Part shown: in pieces, positions 21,731-33,228 of the stretch
Position numbering within the stretch: position 1 is the first letter of the stretch
Layout: each line of letters begins with the position of its first letter
Source: Henricia sp. BOLD:AAB3569
Taxonomy: Eukaryota > Echinodermata > Asteroidea > Spinulosida > Echinasteridae
Direction: 5' to 3'
Length of the DNA: 64,000 bases
Assembly (NCBI GenBank): GCA_037783545.1
Contig: JBBELK010001102.1
Span: forward strand, 496,001-560,000
Notes under the pieces: model-generated
The model's input: only the letters and a program-made list of their open reading frames with translations
What the model was told of the DNA's origin: nothing
The model's database searches: none
Translations under genes and position numbers: made by a program

Positions 21731-22168
21731 ATTTGTAATTTGTCATTTCGTAAAAAGTTATTTTTATTGCGCATTCTTAATATTAAATAATTATACGCGA
21801 GGTCACTAATGTTTACAAAATTGAGTTTGTGTGAAACACGAGTTATGATAAAAACAAATTTAAAGCATTTAACAATATTTAAACCATTTCCTTTCATTTC
21901 TCCTCTATCGGCCTTATCTGCATCCGTTACGGTATATTTTAATGCGATTATGACAACGCATAGTTAACCCTATCTTATCACAGTTAGATTACTTATTAAT
22001 TTTAAGTTTCACAATCCTAGTTTTTGATGGCTGCCGCAAGGCAAATAGGCTACTGTCGGAACTGCAGAATACCATGGGTATTGTGCCGGGATATTTGTAC
22101 AGATGCAAACTAGACTAATATGTTGACATATGGACGGCTAGTGTTCTATAATACATGCCTTTGGCGTA

Positions 22169-22514
22169 TTAAAGACATATTACATGATCGTGAAAACAGA
22201 ATCACATAACTAAAGAATAATGTTGATAAACTGCCTTGATAGAAATTTTAGCCACATAGATGCAGTAATACTTCAGAAAAACCTTAAAAATCCATGCATG
22301 GTTTTCGTGTTGAATGAATGGTAAAAACATCATCTGCAGATGATTTTTTTAAAGCACCTTCAGTTGGCAAATTGTCCCACAAAGGCGCTATTAGACGCGG
22401 GAAAATTCATATGTTGTTTGTTACCATTGCTATCAACACTTTTAGACGTGTTTTTCTTGTCGACTTGTGAAATAACATTTTGAGTATAACTGCAAATGAT
22501 GTACTGGGTTTTAA
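22169..22514 (+). mobile_element. Family A MITE, copy 5 (near full length)
   Basis: It runs from TTAAAGACATATTACATGAT to ATGATGTACTGGGTTTTAA and is one of the best copies for defining the termini. The central palindrome is here CATCATCTGCAGATGATT. Confidence 0.9.
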
Positions 22515-22925
22515 GTCGCATTTTGCCTGAATGTTCATTTGTACGATCAGTTCGTTACGAGGTAGTTTGAATGTGGCTACATTCGGCACTGGTCGTGTTT
22601 ACCAACTCATACCGTTTCCTTCGATATACAAACTAATGAGTTTAATGCAAACAGGCCATGATCAATACTTGAGAATTAGGGTACCAACTTGTGACATGCA
22701 ATTCATCGAAAAATGATTGGTTTCTCGCGTAAGGGGCGACACCAAAATGCCCTTTTCTCATTAGAACCAGTGTAATATTTGTTTCATACCATTTATGTGT
22801 TTATTTTTGAAGATGTAGTCAATTCCAAGCTAAAAACGCAATTGATTAGTCTGTCAGTGTTTTCATTACACTTTTATATAGCACAAAAACAAATGTGTTA
22901 CGTGTAAGGAAACAAGTTAACCGTA
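22515..22925. other. No gene or repeat recognised
   Basis: AT-rich stretch without a visible element or reading frame of interest. Confidence 0.35.
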
Positions 22926-23064
22926 CGAGAGAATGGCATAAAACAACCAGACTGTTGGTTGCTAGGCAATGGCGTGCACCACGTAGCAACAAACATCGTA
23001 GTATGTGACTTTCTAAACTGAACCTCCATTTAAAAGTGAAGACTTCCGGGCGCCAGCCATTTTG
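22926..23064 (-). repeat. Family E repeat, partial inverted copy
   Basis: AACAACCAGACTGTTGGTTG, GCACCACGTAGCAAC and CCTCCATTTAAAAGTGAAGA are the inverse of the corresponding words in 21456-21730 and 46748-47046. Confidence 0.7.
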
Positions 23065-23639
23065 CGAATATTACACACATTTAGGATAAATCATATCAAA
23101 CTTAGTCGCACTTGATCTTCTAAATGTCCATCCCATTCCTGCAAAATATCCGTTTATTAACCACAGGCTCATTTAGAATAACAACACGTGTTAGCTCTTA
23201 TATGAATGCCTTGAAACTAATAGTTTACTGATGTTTGGTTTAGGCTTCGATCGCTTCCATTTTAACCTTGGGAATATTCTGTGAAGTAGATATGAAATTT
23301 CCTAATGTCGTTTTGTTGCGGCACATGGCCGGATGTTTTTGAACTGCACCGCGTGTTGATAACGACCATATGTTAGAACTAAATGGAAGATAACGGTGAT
23401 AAAGAAATAATCGCTCTCAATTTGGTAACCTACACCACGTGCACATATACCTTGCACAGAACTCAAGGAATTTCAAATTGTCAACGAGGTTCTCGGTGCT
23501 TTATTTTGTGATACAATTTGTCAAATGTATATATGTCACTGTTGCACTGGATTATTTGAATATATTATTGAATTTATTGAATATAGTATACTTGTCATGG
23601 TATCGTGATATCGTGGTGTTACTAAAATACAAAGAGAGT
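23065..23639. other. No gene or repeat recognised
   Basis: Mixed AT-rich sequence between family E and the inverted-pair arm. Confidence 0.35.
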
Positions 23640-24053
23640 GATCCAATGCCAATCAAGAGACAAATGCCTTTCCTTAATCAATACAACGGATGAAAACTAA
23701 AGTGAACCTGTATGTTTACCTGCTACTGATGTTAATACACACACCAAGGTTAATCACATGTTGAAATTGACTTTACAGTTTTATGCAGAGGTTATTTTTA
23801 TGCGTGAGGGACGGACAATCAATAAAATTTACAAAAACTACAATTTTTTACATGAATTTTCAACTACATGTATTTCTTAAAAATGTGACCGATGGCACGG
23901 TGTGCCCAGCCAAATTTATTTTATTAATTTTTGTAATATAATTGTAAACTATGGACATTTCTTTGCTGTTCGAGGTATTATTTTGATTAATTTAAGAAAT
24001 TTTGAAATTTTTATCAAGTTTACCAGTTTTGGATCACGCTCCAAAATGATACT
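23640..24053 (-). repeat. Right arm of the 400-bp inverted pair
   Basis: Inverse of 20351-20795: AATCAAGAGACAAATGCCTT ... GCGTGAGGGACGGACAATCA ... TACCAGTTTTGGATCACGCT. Together with the left arm it could be the terminal repeats of one 3.7-kb element, or two oppositely oriented copies. Confidence 0.8.
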
Positions 24054-25113
24054 ACAGTACATGATTCACAAACGTGGATGTTACACGGATTCCCGCACTG
24101 TACAAAATGCAGTTAGGTAGACATGTTTGCTTATACAGCTGACGGGCGTTCGGCCAAACGTTGTGCCTAATTAATTTGCATTAATATGATTAGCAAGTTC
24201 CTACATGACCTTACGTGCACGTTGCAGTCTTTTGCAGAGCTAAATAAGATATACTACGCACAGCAAATAGACAAAGAGATTTGACGCACAAAAAGAAAAC
24301 ACGGTAATTGCATAGTGGTCTGCTTGTTTAGCACGGGCGTCGCCATGTTGTCCGGAAAAAGGTATATCTGACTTTTTTGGCAGATAAATACCATTTCTTG
24401 GGCTCGGTTCACTTTTAAATGTGCATGATATGCAACAAAATATATTCTCGATAATGCCGTAGTTATTCCGTCTACTTTTAAATCAAAGTTTAACCTCTCC
24501 CTTCTTTGGAAACATTCCAACAAATATTAAAATCAAAACATCGGAAACCGTTTCTGGCGTTTTGGACGAGTGCTTACATTATGCAATTATTCAATATCGC
24601 AAAACTGGTTTGTATATTGAAGTATATTGTAAAGTTCAGTTTGTCTCATATGCTAAAACAAAACTGATTTATCAAACGTTTAGTCTGTACACTCGATTCA
24701 TTTTGCATCAAATTACAACCAGCCAAATCGCAATGTCGAGATACGAATACGGGACAAGTCTCTCTCGGTTGTTGCCCGGATACATACTGGCTATGGCCCC
24801 GGCCATGTTGCCATATGTCGGTCTGGTGAATGAACAAACACACTGCATGGATATCTATACCGGACACACTATCTGTCTCTAATCAGGATGTCGCCAAGGG
24901 TGGATAGTAGTTTAGAGGTTCCCCAGACCTTTCTAGAAGTCGAATTTTCTGCATGACACCAAAACAGCTGTCCATATCCATATTGTTCCCTTAGTAGTGA
25001 CGTTTAGTTTGAGCACTTCACAATCAGTTATGGCAAAGGTCTCTTTTGGTGAGACCTTTCGAGATCGACCTTTCCCAAACAAAATTGGTCGTGAAAATTA
25101 CTAAAAACAATGG
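24054..25113. other. No gene recognised
   Basis: A slightly GC-richer patch lies at 24740-24890, with short open frames on both strands. On the minus strand, MAGAIASMYPGNNRERLVPY can be read from about 24808, but there is no supporting splice site or family. Confidence 0.3.
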
Positions 25114-25668
25114 TATTCTTGGGTTTCACTTTCTTGACAACCGGTTGCTATCCGCCATTACTGTGTCCATACTATGGCACGCCAAAGCAAAAATAATTTT
25201 ATAAAAAATGTTGACGAATATTTTCGCAAATGTTGCGCAAGAAAAAAGAAGGTTGGCATGACTTTTAAATGTTGATAGACTGTTTGAAACCGGCATACTG
25301 TGCTTTTGTTGGCAAGTTTTTAAAAATGTTGAGACTTGTTTTTCAGGATTGATGGTAGAACTATCAGTGTTGAAATTTTTCGCTTTGGCGTGCCATAGTA
25401 TGGGCACAGTAATGGCGGAAATGATAGTTGTTGACGTCACGCGTATGGCACGCCAAATTAAACACTGATAATTCTACCATTAACCCTTAAAAACAAGTCT
25501 CAACATGTTTAAAAACTTGCCAACAAACGCACGGTATGCCGGTTACAAACAGTCTATCAAAAATATTCGTCAACATTTTTACAAATTATTTTCGCTTTGG
25601 CGTGCCATAGTATGGACACAGTAATGGCGGATATTAACCGGTTGTCAAGAAAGTGAAATCCAAGAATA
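25114..25668. mobile_element. Family F foldback MITE, copy 3
   Basis: TATTCTTGGGTTTCACTTTC at the left and the inverse, ending CCAAGAATA, at the right. It is longer than the other copies (555 bp) because the inner part of the arms is reiterated: the GGCACGCCAAA / TTTGGCGTGCC words occur four times. Confidence 0.88.
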
Positions 25669-25961
25669 GTACTAATAAAAGCAAAATTGGGAAAAAAGCT
25701 TTACATACGCGATTTTTTTCTCCATTATTTGACATTTCTTCAATATCACTTCTGATTTATTTAAAAGGTCTCGACTACATCCCTGAAATGTATAAGTTTA
25801 CAAAAATTATATGGTAAATCGATCACACTCCCCAATCCTCCAAAATCAATATGATTTTACACACATCCTATAGGGAGTTTGTGTAACACAAATTAAATAG
25901 ATAATCAAAGTTGTATTTATAATATCCAGTTTTGAGCCGAATTCATAGTATGCAGACGCGA

Positions 25962-26492
25962 TTAAAGGAAGGGACAACACTTGTTTGAAGTTATCGACGA
26001 ATTTAATCAAACATATTACCGATGTATTGCCCGGTGCATAAACCTTCATGAGAAGCAGAGAATCTTGTTTTCAACGTCGGCAACCCAATTAATTTTGATG
26101 ATAAACTCTGCAACTATGTGCTGCGCCTTATTTGAAATTTTGAAAGGGATGATGACGTCAACCATGACAACGATTGCATGGATGACGTCAAGATTGATGC
26201 CCTTTTTTTCCCCGAATCCCATACGTAAAGTATAATGTAAAAATATGTTGTCCTGACCCACGCCCTCTCAATTAAAGGCAGAGGCTCGTCAGCAATACGC
26301 GCGCGCCAAATTCGTGCCACGAAATACGCAGCTCCATAGCAAAGGCATGTAGCTGCGTATTTCGTGGCACGAATTTGACGCGCGCGCATTGCTGACGAGA
26401 CTCTGCCTTTAAGTCCGAGCGCCGAACTGCAAAAGATGGCGACGTACAGAGTTAGGCAATTCGAAAACCGGCTGCGACAGCACCTATTTTAA
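25962..26492 (+). mobile_element. Family B element, copy 1, carrying a hairpin MITE
   Basis: It starts TTAAAGGAAGGGACAACACT and ends near CACCTATTTTAA. The interior matches the inverted copy 31571-31971 (GGCAACCCAATTAATTTTGA, GATGACGTCAACCATGACAA). The hairpin 26272-26412 is inserted between ...CCCTCTCAA and GTCCGAGCGCC, a site that is intact in copy 2. Confidence 0.85.
26272..26412. mobile_element. 141-bp near-perfect hairpin MITE
   Basis: TTAAAGGCAGAGGCTCGTCA at the left and its inverse at the right. The arms continue through GCGCGCGCCAAATTCGTGCC and TACGCAGCT, leaving a loop of about 17 bp. A half copy is at 20001-20042. Confidence 0.92.
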
Positions 26493-26556
26493 AAAGGAAT
26501 TAACACCGTGTCTTCATTTCCGATACATTTCCTATTTCTTCCACTTGATAAGCCAC

Positions 26557-26683
26557 GTAATATTGCAGACATGTAATATTGCAGACATGTAATATTGCAG
26601 ACATGTAATATTGCAGACATGTAATATTGCAGACATGTAATATGTATGTAATATGTATGTAATATGTATGCAATATGTATGCA
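26557..26683 (+). repeat. Compound minisatellite (16-bp and 11-bp units)
   Basis: Five copies of GTAATATTGCAGACAT (26557-26636) pass directly into four copies of GTAATATGTAT (26637-26680). The two units share their first seven bases, so the second array probably arose from the first by deletion. Confidence 0.95.
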
Positions 26684-26737
26684 TTTGGTTTTTATTCTTA
26701 CTTTGTCTCGGATAAATTAGTGACAAGTTTTCTTTAA

Positions 26738-27102
26738 AGGAGTGTGACCAGATCACCTTTTTTTTTACCCATAACTCCCCGGGACTTACCTTATGGGTCA
26801 TGAGATGTTTATATCATAACATCCGTTATATTTTTCTGATTACGAAACTGAAACTCCCGCGCTTCTAGGCCGCATATTTCCGAGGATATCGTCGAAAATC
26901 CACCGATTATTTGTAAACTAATTTTCCAGTATCAACGTTTATCCGCTGAAAGCCGACTCGATAGTTTTGTTCAATTTTTTACTGGAAATCGCGAATGTTT
27001 TCGGGTTTTTGGGACATGGGAGGTGTGTATGGGAGTTACTTGATAATATTGGTAAGTTACATCGAAAACTATTTTCCAGAAACTCTGGTCACGCTCCTTT
27101 AA
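26738..27102 (+). mobile_element. Family O MITE with both ends
   Basis: TTAAAGGAGTGTGACCAGAT at the left and CTCTGGTCACGCTCCTTTAA at the right. It gives the terminal structure for the family seen truncated at 3547, 48225 and 61600. Confidence 0.85.
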
Positions 27103-27409
27103 GGCTCTCGCTCCAACGTAGAATAAGCAAACACACGTATAGATCGATGCCGTTTGCGAAATTCCAGACCAAGATTTTTTTTTCCAATAAGCATTAACGG
27201 GACATAGGCAACAAACGGGCCAGTTTTTTTCACTTCTCCAAGGCCTGGTCGATAATCTTAAAGGGGTCGGTTGATAAACAAACAAAAGAGAGAGATGCAT
27301 CTTGTTTGAAACCTGGATGTTCTCTGTAAAAGATTGATCATTATCGTGCAATGCGGAGGAGCGAGTCACCTTAGTTCTGATGAAGACGGGACGAAGAATG
27401 TTGTCCGTC
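27103..27409. other. No gene recognised
   Basis: Stretch between families O and A with no clear feature. Confidence 0.35.
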
Positions 27410-27750
27410 TTAAAGACAGATTACATGATTGGAAAACTTTCAAAATCAGGAACAACAGCATAACATAACTGAAGAATAATGTTGATAAACTGCCTTGTAG
27501 AAATTTCAGCCACATTGATGCAGTAATACTTCAGAAAACCCTAAAAAATGCATGGTTTTCGCGTTGAATGAATGGTTAAAAAAAATCGTTTGCAAACGAT
27601 TTGTTTTAAAAAAGCACCTTCAGTTGGCAATTTCTTCAACAAAGGTACAATTTTACACGAGAAAAAAAATCAGTGTTTGTATACAATTGCTATCAACACT
27701 TTTAGTCAAGTAAAGTTTGGGTAACTGCAAATGTTGTACTGGGGCTATAG
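27410..27750 (+). mobile_element. Family A MITE, copy 6
   Basis: Near full length from TTAAAGACAGATTACATGAT to TGTTGTACTGGGGCTATA. The central palindrome AATCGTTTGCAAACGATT is exact. Confidence 0.9.
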
Positions 27751-27901
27751 GTTTCCATGTGATTGGGTCGGCAAAAAATGGATTGTAAGTTGCTACATGT
27801 ATTATAATGAAAAAGAAAAAAATACAAGCTATAAAGTCCTATGCGACCCTTTTATGAACAATAACTTTGATGCAATTTATCATGAGAAACGTAAGTCGGA
27901 T

Positions 27902-28311
27902 TTAAAGGTATAGGGTATATCATTTGCAGTGACCCCATTTTTTTCACGAGTTGACAAAAAAAACCTTATACTAAAGGAGTGAATAACATTGGTACCAATT
28001 TATTTCTGTCCAAAATGGTATGTGAGAAAATAACAATTGAAGGTGGTTTTCTAAAAAGTCTTTTGCAAAAGACTTTTTTACAATTCAACTCAACAAGACG
28101 TCTGCCTTGGGTTCGAATCCCACCCAAGCACGATATGAAGTTGTTCATAGTGTCTCGAGAAAGCACCGAGTATACAGTGCTAATATACGTCGGGTAAGGA
28201 CAAAACAAACCTTAATTAACACTTAACTCAACACAAAAGCCACGAATGGATTTTCTGACGTTTTTACTGCATTGTGGCTAATATTTCCACACGGCAGTTT
28301 TATCAAAATGG
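27902..28311 (-). mobile_element. Family A MITE, copy 7, split by a SINE-like insert
   Basis: TTAAAGGTATAGGGTATATC at the left. The core palindrome is altered to AAGTCTTTTGCAAAAGACTT. A 129-bp insert, 28096-28224, separates it from the remainder (ACACAAAAGCCACGAATGGA ... CACGGCAGTTTTATCAA). Confidence 0.8.
28096..28224 (+). repeat. tRNA-like SINE fragment inside family A
   Basis: It contains a pol III B box (GGGTTCGAATCCCACC at 28109-28124) and is flanked by 9-bp direct repeats AACTCAACA (28087-28095 and 28225-28233). The A box is missing, so it is 5'-truncated. Confidence 0.7.
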
Positions 28312-28341
28312 GCTTTTAATCACGAGTGGAAATAACGCCCT

Positions 28342-28395
28342 TTGTAACAGTTACCAATCGTGTACTCTATACCTTTAAGAGTTCTGATCAGTAAA
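28342..28395 (+). repeat. Fragment of the 44125/60851 repeat
   Basis: ATAACGCCCTTTGTAACAGT then TACCAATCGTGTACTCTATA matches 44132-44180 and 60992-61030. Confidence 0.55.
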
Positions 28396-28809
28396 ATGTC
28401 TTTTTTTATTTATTTCATTTCATTTCATTTATAAATGCCCGAAGGAATCATTTTGCTTGATTTTAGTTTCAAGCGTTTTATATGTCATTTTCGTGGGGTA
28501 TATCTTAGGTAATTTGGTTAAAAATAAAAGGAAAGCAGTCTCTGTGCATACTATATTCTCTTTCCATCGTGGGAGCACGGAGTAAGAAAATACAATCAAA
28601 TTTAATTGGAAATGGTTTTGTGTTCTCGATGTAATTTTATGCTCGGTGTAGTTTCCCCCAAGGCGCTACGATATAAATTTGAAAGAACTTTGACTGTGCA
28701 TGGCCATGCTGTAACATATACATATTGCCCGACTTACTGTGCGTCCGATGTGTTGCCAATTCATGTAAACACGTTTTAAATAGGCCTACATTTAATTTTA
28801 ATTAACATG

Positions 28810-29075
28810 CTGAAAGCCATATACATCATTTGCAGTTACCCAAAATTTTACTTCACGAGTTGACAAGAAAAACCCGACTAAAAGTGTTGACCATGCACAT
28901 GATTTGTAAACTGGTATGTGGGAGAAATTGCCAACTAAAGGTACTTTTTAGAAATTTTCTGCAGACAATTTTTTAACAATTCATGCATGGATTTTTCAAG
29001 TTTTCTGAAGTATTACTGCATCTATGTGGCTGAAATGTTATTCTATAGTTATGTAATGCTGTTGTTCCTGTTATT
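28810..29075 (-). mobile_element. Family A MITE, copy 8
   Basis: ATACATCATTTGCAGTTACC ... CTTCACGAGTTGACAAGAAA ... GCATCTATGTGGCTGAAATG ... GCTGTTGTTCCTG. Some interior blocks are shortened. Confidence 0.82.
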
Positions 29076-30018
29076 TCTGATATTTCTAATACAAATATAT
29101 TACTTGCCCAATATAGATGTCGTCTGTCTCGAAGGGCATTATGGTTGTTAATTATGCAAGAAAAGTCACGTTGTACGGGTGAAGGTTTTGCCGCAAATCG
29201 ACAAAATAATGATGATTAAATACCATTGCATTTCCCCCTCGATAATTATGGACATTCGCATCACAAATCAAGAAATTGCAAGGACACGCCCCAAACAACG
29301 ACCGCGTTGAGTTTTAATCACGATAACATTCAATAACCGTTCTCTCTTACGTGTTAAAAATCTAATTCCAGGGCCCTTTAAGTCTTTTCAGCATCTCAGA
29401 GACGTAGGACCTGGCGTTGCAAGCCGGGGCCAGGCAGGCATTGGACAAACATGCGTGGGCGTGAACTGCGCTGGACCCCGGGAGTAGACAGGGTGTTTTT
29501 GCTCCGTTCGCTCGCTCGATTCGTGCCCCGGTCGCCATGTCCAAACCCATACCATCTAAGCTTTCCTATTCGATGCCTGTTAAATATTTCGTCCCTGCCT
29601 TGTACTGACGCAAACTTATATGCGTTTTTCTTTTGGACGTGTTTGACGAGAACACAAACCAGGTTTCTTTATTTGGCTTAGGAATCAGGTATCGAAATTT
29701 CAGACATTTCAGAAATTCAACCCAGCCAGAAATGTAATACATTTGTACATTTAGCCATGTGTAATCAGAGCTGCCATGCACAAATAATTCACATGTTGTT
29801 CAAAACCCTTTACAGATGTATTTCTTTTAAAAAAAATTAAATTATACTTTTTGATAATACAACTTTTTAAAAAATAATTCCCGCTGTTGTAATGTAATAC
29901 TGTTAACTCTAAAAAATTCCAAAAAGGCTTGTCTTTCCGAATGTATTCGTTTTAAATATTTCTATATGCCACGCTATTTAAAGGCAGACGAATTTTTTTT
30001 AAAGAATTCCCACAACAC
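29076..30018. other. Mostly AT-rich; one GC-rich open patch
   Basis: Only 29362-29560 stands out. On the minus strand it holds an open frame MGLDMATGARIERANGAKTP... ending ...SYVSEMLKRLKGPWN, 62 codons, with a fair Kozak context. No family is recognised, so it is not called as a gene. Confidence 0.3.
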
Positions 30019-30206
30019 CACCATTCACCACTTGCACGGAACCGCCATATTGGCAAAACAGCGAGGCTTTCCTTGCATGAACAATGACTCCATCGCGTCG
30101 TTACCAGCATGTCGGTTGCTGTGACGTTGACTTTTGTCCATTGTAAAATATGATGTATGCCCGGAAAGTCTCGTTTTGAACGAGACCGTGCAAGTGGTGA
30201 ATTGTA
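30019..30206. repeat. Inverted-repeat element, about 188 bp
   Basis: The ends CCATTCACCACTTGCACGG (30021-30039) and the inverse CCGTGCAAGTGGTGAATTG (30186-30204) are clear. The interior is not self-complementary. Confidence 0.6.
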
Positions 30207-30228
30207 TCTAAAAACTACATGTACCTGT

Positions 30229-30507
30229 ATAAATTTCAGCCACATAGATGCACTAATACTTTAATTAATAAAAATAACAAAATAAAACAATATTCAATCC
30301 GTGCATGGCTTTTGTGTTGAGTGAATGGTAAAAATGTGTGTGACTGTGCGGACAATTTTGTTAAAGTTGGTAATTCTCCCCAAAAGGTACCATTTTACAC
30401 AGAAAAAAAATCATGTCGTGTTTGTTACTATTGCTTTATTAACACGTTTTGTCAACTCATAAAGTAAAACTTTGGATCACTGCAAATAATTTTATTATAG
30501 CCTTTAA
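30229..30507 (+). mobile_element. Family A MITE, copy 9 (left end missing)
   Basis: AATTTCAGCCACATAGATGC through TTGTTACTATTGC to ACTGCAAATAATTTTATTAT. Diverged. Confidence 0.8.
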
Positions 30508-31390
30508 TGTGTATAATAAAAAGATAGGGAAAAATTTACCAATTACGAAGTTCGCTCTTGCTCAGTGGCTTCAAATCCGAACAACCTACGCGGTAAATAT
30601 AGCATATTCGCTTCTAAACCCCGAAGCGCCTTGATGAGGAGTCGGCTACCGTTTCTTGGCTATAGCCGATCTCAAGACACTCCAATGATAATGAATTTTT
30701 GAGGCAGGTGACAGAGACACCTGGTAACGGGAGCAAATTTTTAAATAAATTGATTTGAAGGATCGATAACCTCTAGGCTCTCCCCCGAATCGTCTTGCTT
30801 CGCGCGGTATACTGGCAAAACAAAAACGATGCGCAGAAAATAGAAAGGTGCTCTACGTCATCGAAACGTGATCGCTTCAATAATGTGTGAGATGACACTG
30901 GTGCACGGGTCTGGTACATCATAACAAGCGTGTTGTGCATGATGTGCTGATCGGCAGACAGAAATGAATGATTTGTAGTTTTCCAAAGGGCAAGGTTGTC
31001 CGAGGCAAAACTGATAATACCGAAAATATTACATGAACTTGTCTTGAATAGCTTCTTAAAAAGAGGGTGAAAAGAAGAAAAAAAAGAAAAAATTCTTTAC
31101 AAAATCTTTTTGTAAGAGATCAATACTTTTATGGGACGTCCCACAACAAATAAATTAACAACTCCCACTCGCTAATCTTCCCTTTGTGAAAATACAATTT
31201 TATGATTTATGAAATGGGGCAGTCTCTCGTATTCATGACTTAGTATCGTTGTTTGCTATTCAATGTAAATTTCCTTTCGTATTCCTGACCTAAAGGCCCA
31301 ATTTCATTTGCAAGGTGATTTTTTTTTAATACGGAATCTTGGAATAGAGGAGCAACATACATAGAGGAGAACGTTGGTATACTAGTCGCA
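30508..31390. other. No gene or repeat recognised
   Basis: Mixed composition with no inverted ends found by eye. A purine-rich low-complexity stretch lies near 31060-31095. Confidence 0.35.
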
Positions 31391-32032
31391 GACATTTTAG
31401 CTACATAGATGCATCAATGCTTCAGAAAACCTTCAAAATTCAAGCATAGTTTTTGTGTTAAGTCAATGGTAAAAAAATGTGTGTGCAAATTTTTAAAGCA
31501 CACTCACAGAAAGTACCATCTTGGACATAAATAAGTTTATGTGGTGTTTGTTACCATTACTATCAACACTTTAAAGAAAGGGACACGACTTGCAAATGGT
31601 TGCTTAACTCCGTACGCATAAAGTCGCCATATTTTGCAGTTCGGCGCTCGGACTTGAGAGGGCGTGAGTCGGGACATATTTTTACATACTTCACGGCGTA
31701 TTGGATGGAGTCGGGAAACAGGACATTAATCTTAGCGTCATCCATGCAATCATTGCATGGTTGACGTCATCATCTCTTTCAAAGTTTCAAACGGCGCGGC
31801 ACATAGTTGCATTAGTCGCAGAGTTTATCATCCAAATTAATTGGGTTGCCGACGTTGAAAACAAGATTCTCTTATTCTCATGAAGGTATATATGCACCGG
31901 GCAGTACATCGGTATAATATTTTTGATTAAATTCGTCGATAACCTCAAACAAGTGTTGTCACTTTCTTTAAGTTTTTCTTGTCAACTTATGAAGTAACAT
32001 TTTGAGTCACTGCAAATGATGCAATATGGGCC
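31391..32032 (+). mobile_element. Family A MITE, copy 10, split by family B
   Basis: GACATTTTAGCTACATAGAT ... TTACCATTACTATCAACACT, then the family B insert, then GTTTTTCTTGTCAACTTATG ... GCAAATGATGCAATATGGG. The break lies at a TTTTA/TTAA position of family A. Confidence 0.85.
31571..31971 (-). mobile_element. Family B element, copy 2 (nested)
   Basis: The ends TTAAAGAAAGGGACACGACT and CAAGTGTTGTCACTTTCTTTAA (inverted) bound 401 bp. It lacks the hairpin found in copy 1 and so preserves the empty site. A CRE-like TGACGTCA lies at about 31763. Confidence 0.88.
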
Positions 32033-32640
32033 GTGTTTGTCTCGTCTTTTGTCATTTTGTGACATACATGTATCTTGTTATGTTTGGGTTTGACCATGCA
32101 TGGAATATCTACATTTATAATTGAAGTCATGGGGCCAATTGGAAGCTGTATTATCATAGGTAAACGACTTTCTGCTAACAAAACCTCAAGCTCAATAAGA
32201 GCAATCTTCACGAACGCGCGTCGTTAGAACATCTTGGCCGTGACTAGATCGCCCAAGGTTATCATCATAGTTAGGATTGTCCTCCTCTCTCATTTTAGTA
32301 GCAAAGTGAAACCCCATCTGGGATGTTCTTGTTTGTTACATTTTGTACCATTTTAGTTCTGCTTTCAGATATTGTTGACAGTCTTTTATACACCGAGCAA
32401 CAAATAAAACGTAAATTTTCTTTAGAAATAGGTTAAATCCAAATTTGAAGATTTCTTTTCTAATTAAGCTGACATCGAAACTAATCGAAGTAATTGAAAT
32501 GTTCTTCAAACGCTTTACTTCGGTGTGGCATAGTCTTGCAATATGCTAACAGTAGGGCCTATGGTGTGTAGAGAAATAATGTTCGCGGTTTTGTTTTTCT
32601 CCGTATACTACCACTGACATTTTTTAATTATATGTAGAGT
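32033..32640. other. No gene recognised
   Basis: The segment 32391-32470 (ACCGAGCAACAAATAAAACG ... GAAGATTTCTTTTCTAATT) resembles one end of the TA-flanked MITE at 61395. Nothing else of note. Confidence 0.35.
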
Positions 32641-33228
32641 TTAAAGGGCCCATGACATACTAAACACTTTATGCCTATAGTCTTTCCTTCGTGGATTACT
32701 TGTTTAGCAAGACATTACTATTGTTCATTTTGATGTAAAATCAATAAAAGTAGGCCTATAGTCTTTTTCAACTTTGAAGATTTCATTACATGCAAATCAC
32801 AGAAAGAGGGTGCCGTTCGGAGTGCATCACTTCAGAAAGGCACAAGGGAAAAGTAAAGAAAAAAACATAAGACTTCAAGTTGGAATTTTTGCTGCAGTTT
32901 CCACCCCCAGTTTTGTAATGGCTTACGATAGGCAACATGTAAAACAAACTCAAACAGCCATGGATTACAAAAGTTTCAGTAAGTTTGAGAAAAAAGTGCA
33001 TGGAAACTTTTTGTGTGCAGATGAATGTGATTTTCCTGTGTTTGCCTCTTGTGACATCACAACCTTGGGCATGAATATGCATATTCACATTATAGCATAA
33101 AGGCTAAAAACCTTTGTCTTAACACCAAAACAAGCTCCAAATGGGATTTTTATGACTGTAACTGAGTAGAGTAGTTTCATCGCATAGATTTCATTGATAA
33201 GAATCCCTAATCATGGATGGGCCCTATT
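32641..33228 (-). mobile_element. Family M element, copy 2 (longer copy)
   Basis: TTAAAGGGCCCATGACATAC at the left, ATGGGCCCTA at the right, 588 bp. It is the inverse of 16614-17099. Open frames inside on both strands reflect this repeat, not a gene. Confidence 0.85.

Noticed and set aside
26557..26683. CRISPR array
   Set aside because: The units are contiguous, without spacers, and the DNA is eukaryotic.
32774..33100. 108-codon protein similar to a frame at 16699-16977
   Set aside because: Both lie in family M elements in opposite orientation. Frames exist on both strands and are not consistently conserved.
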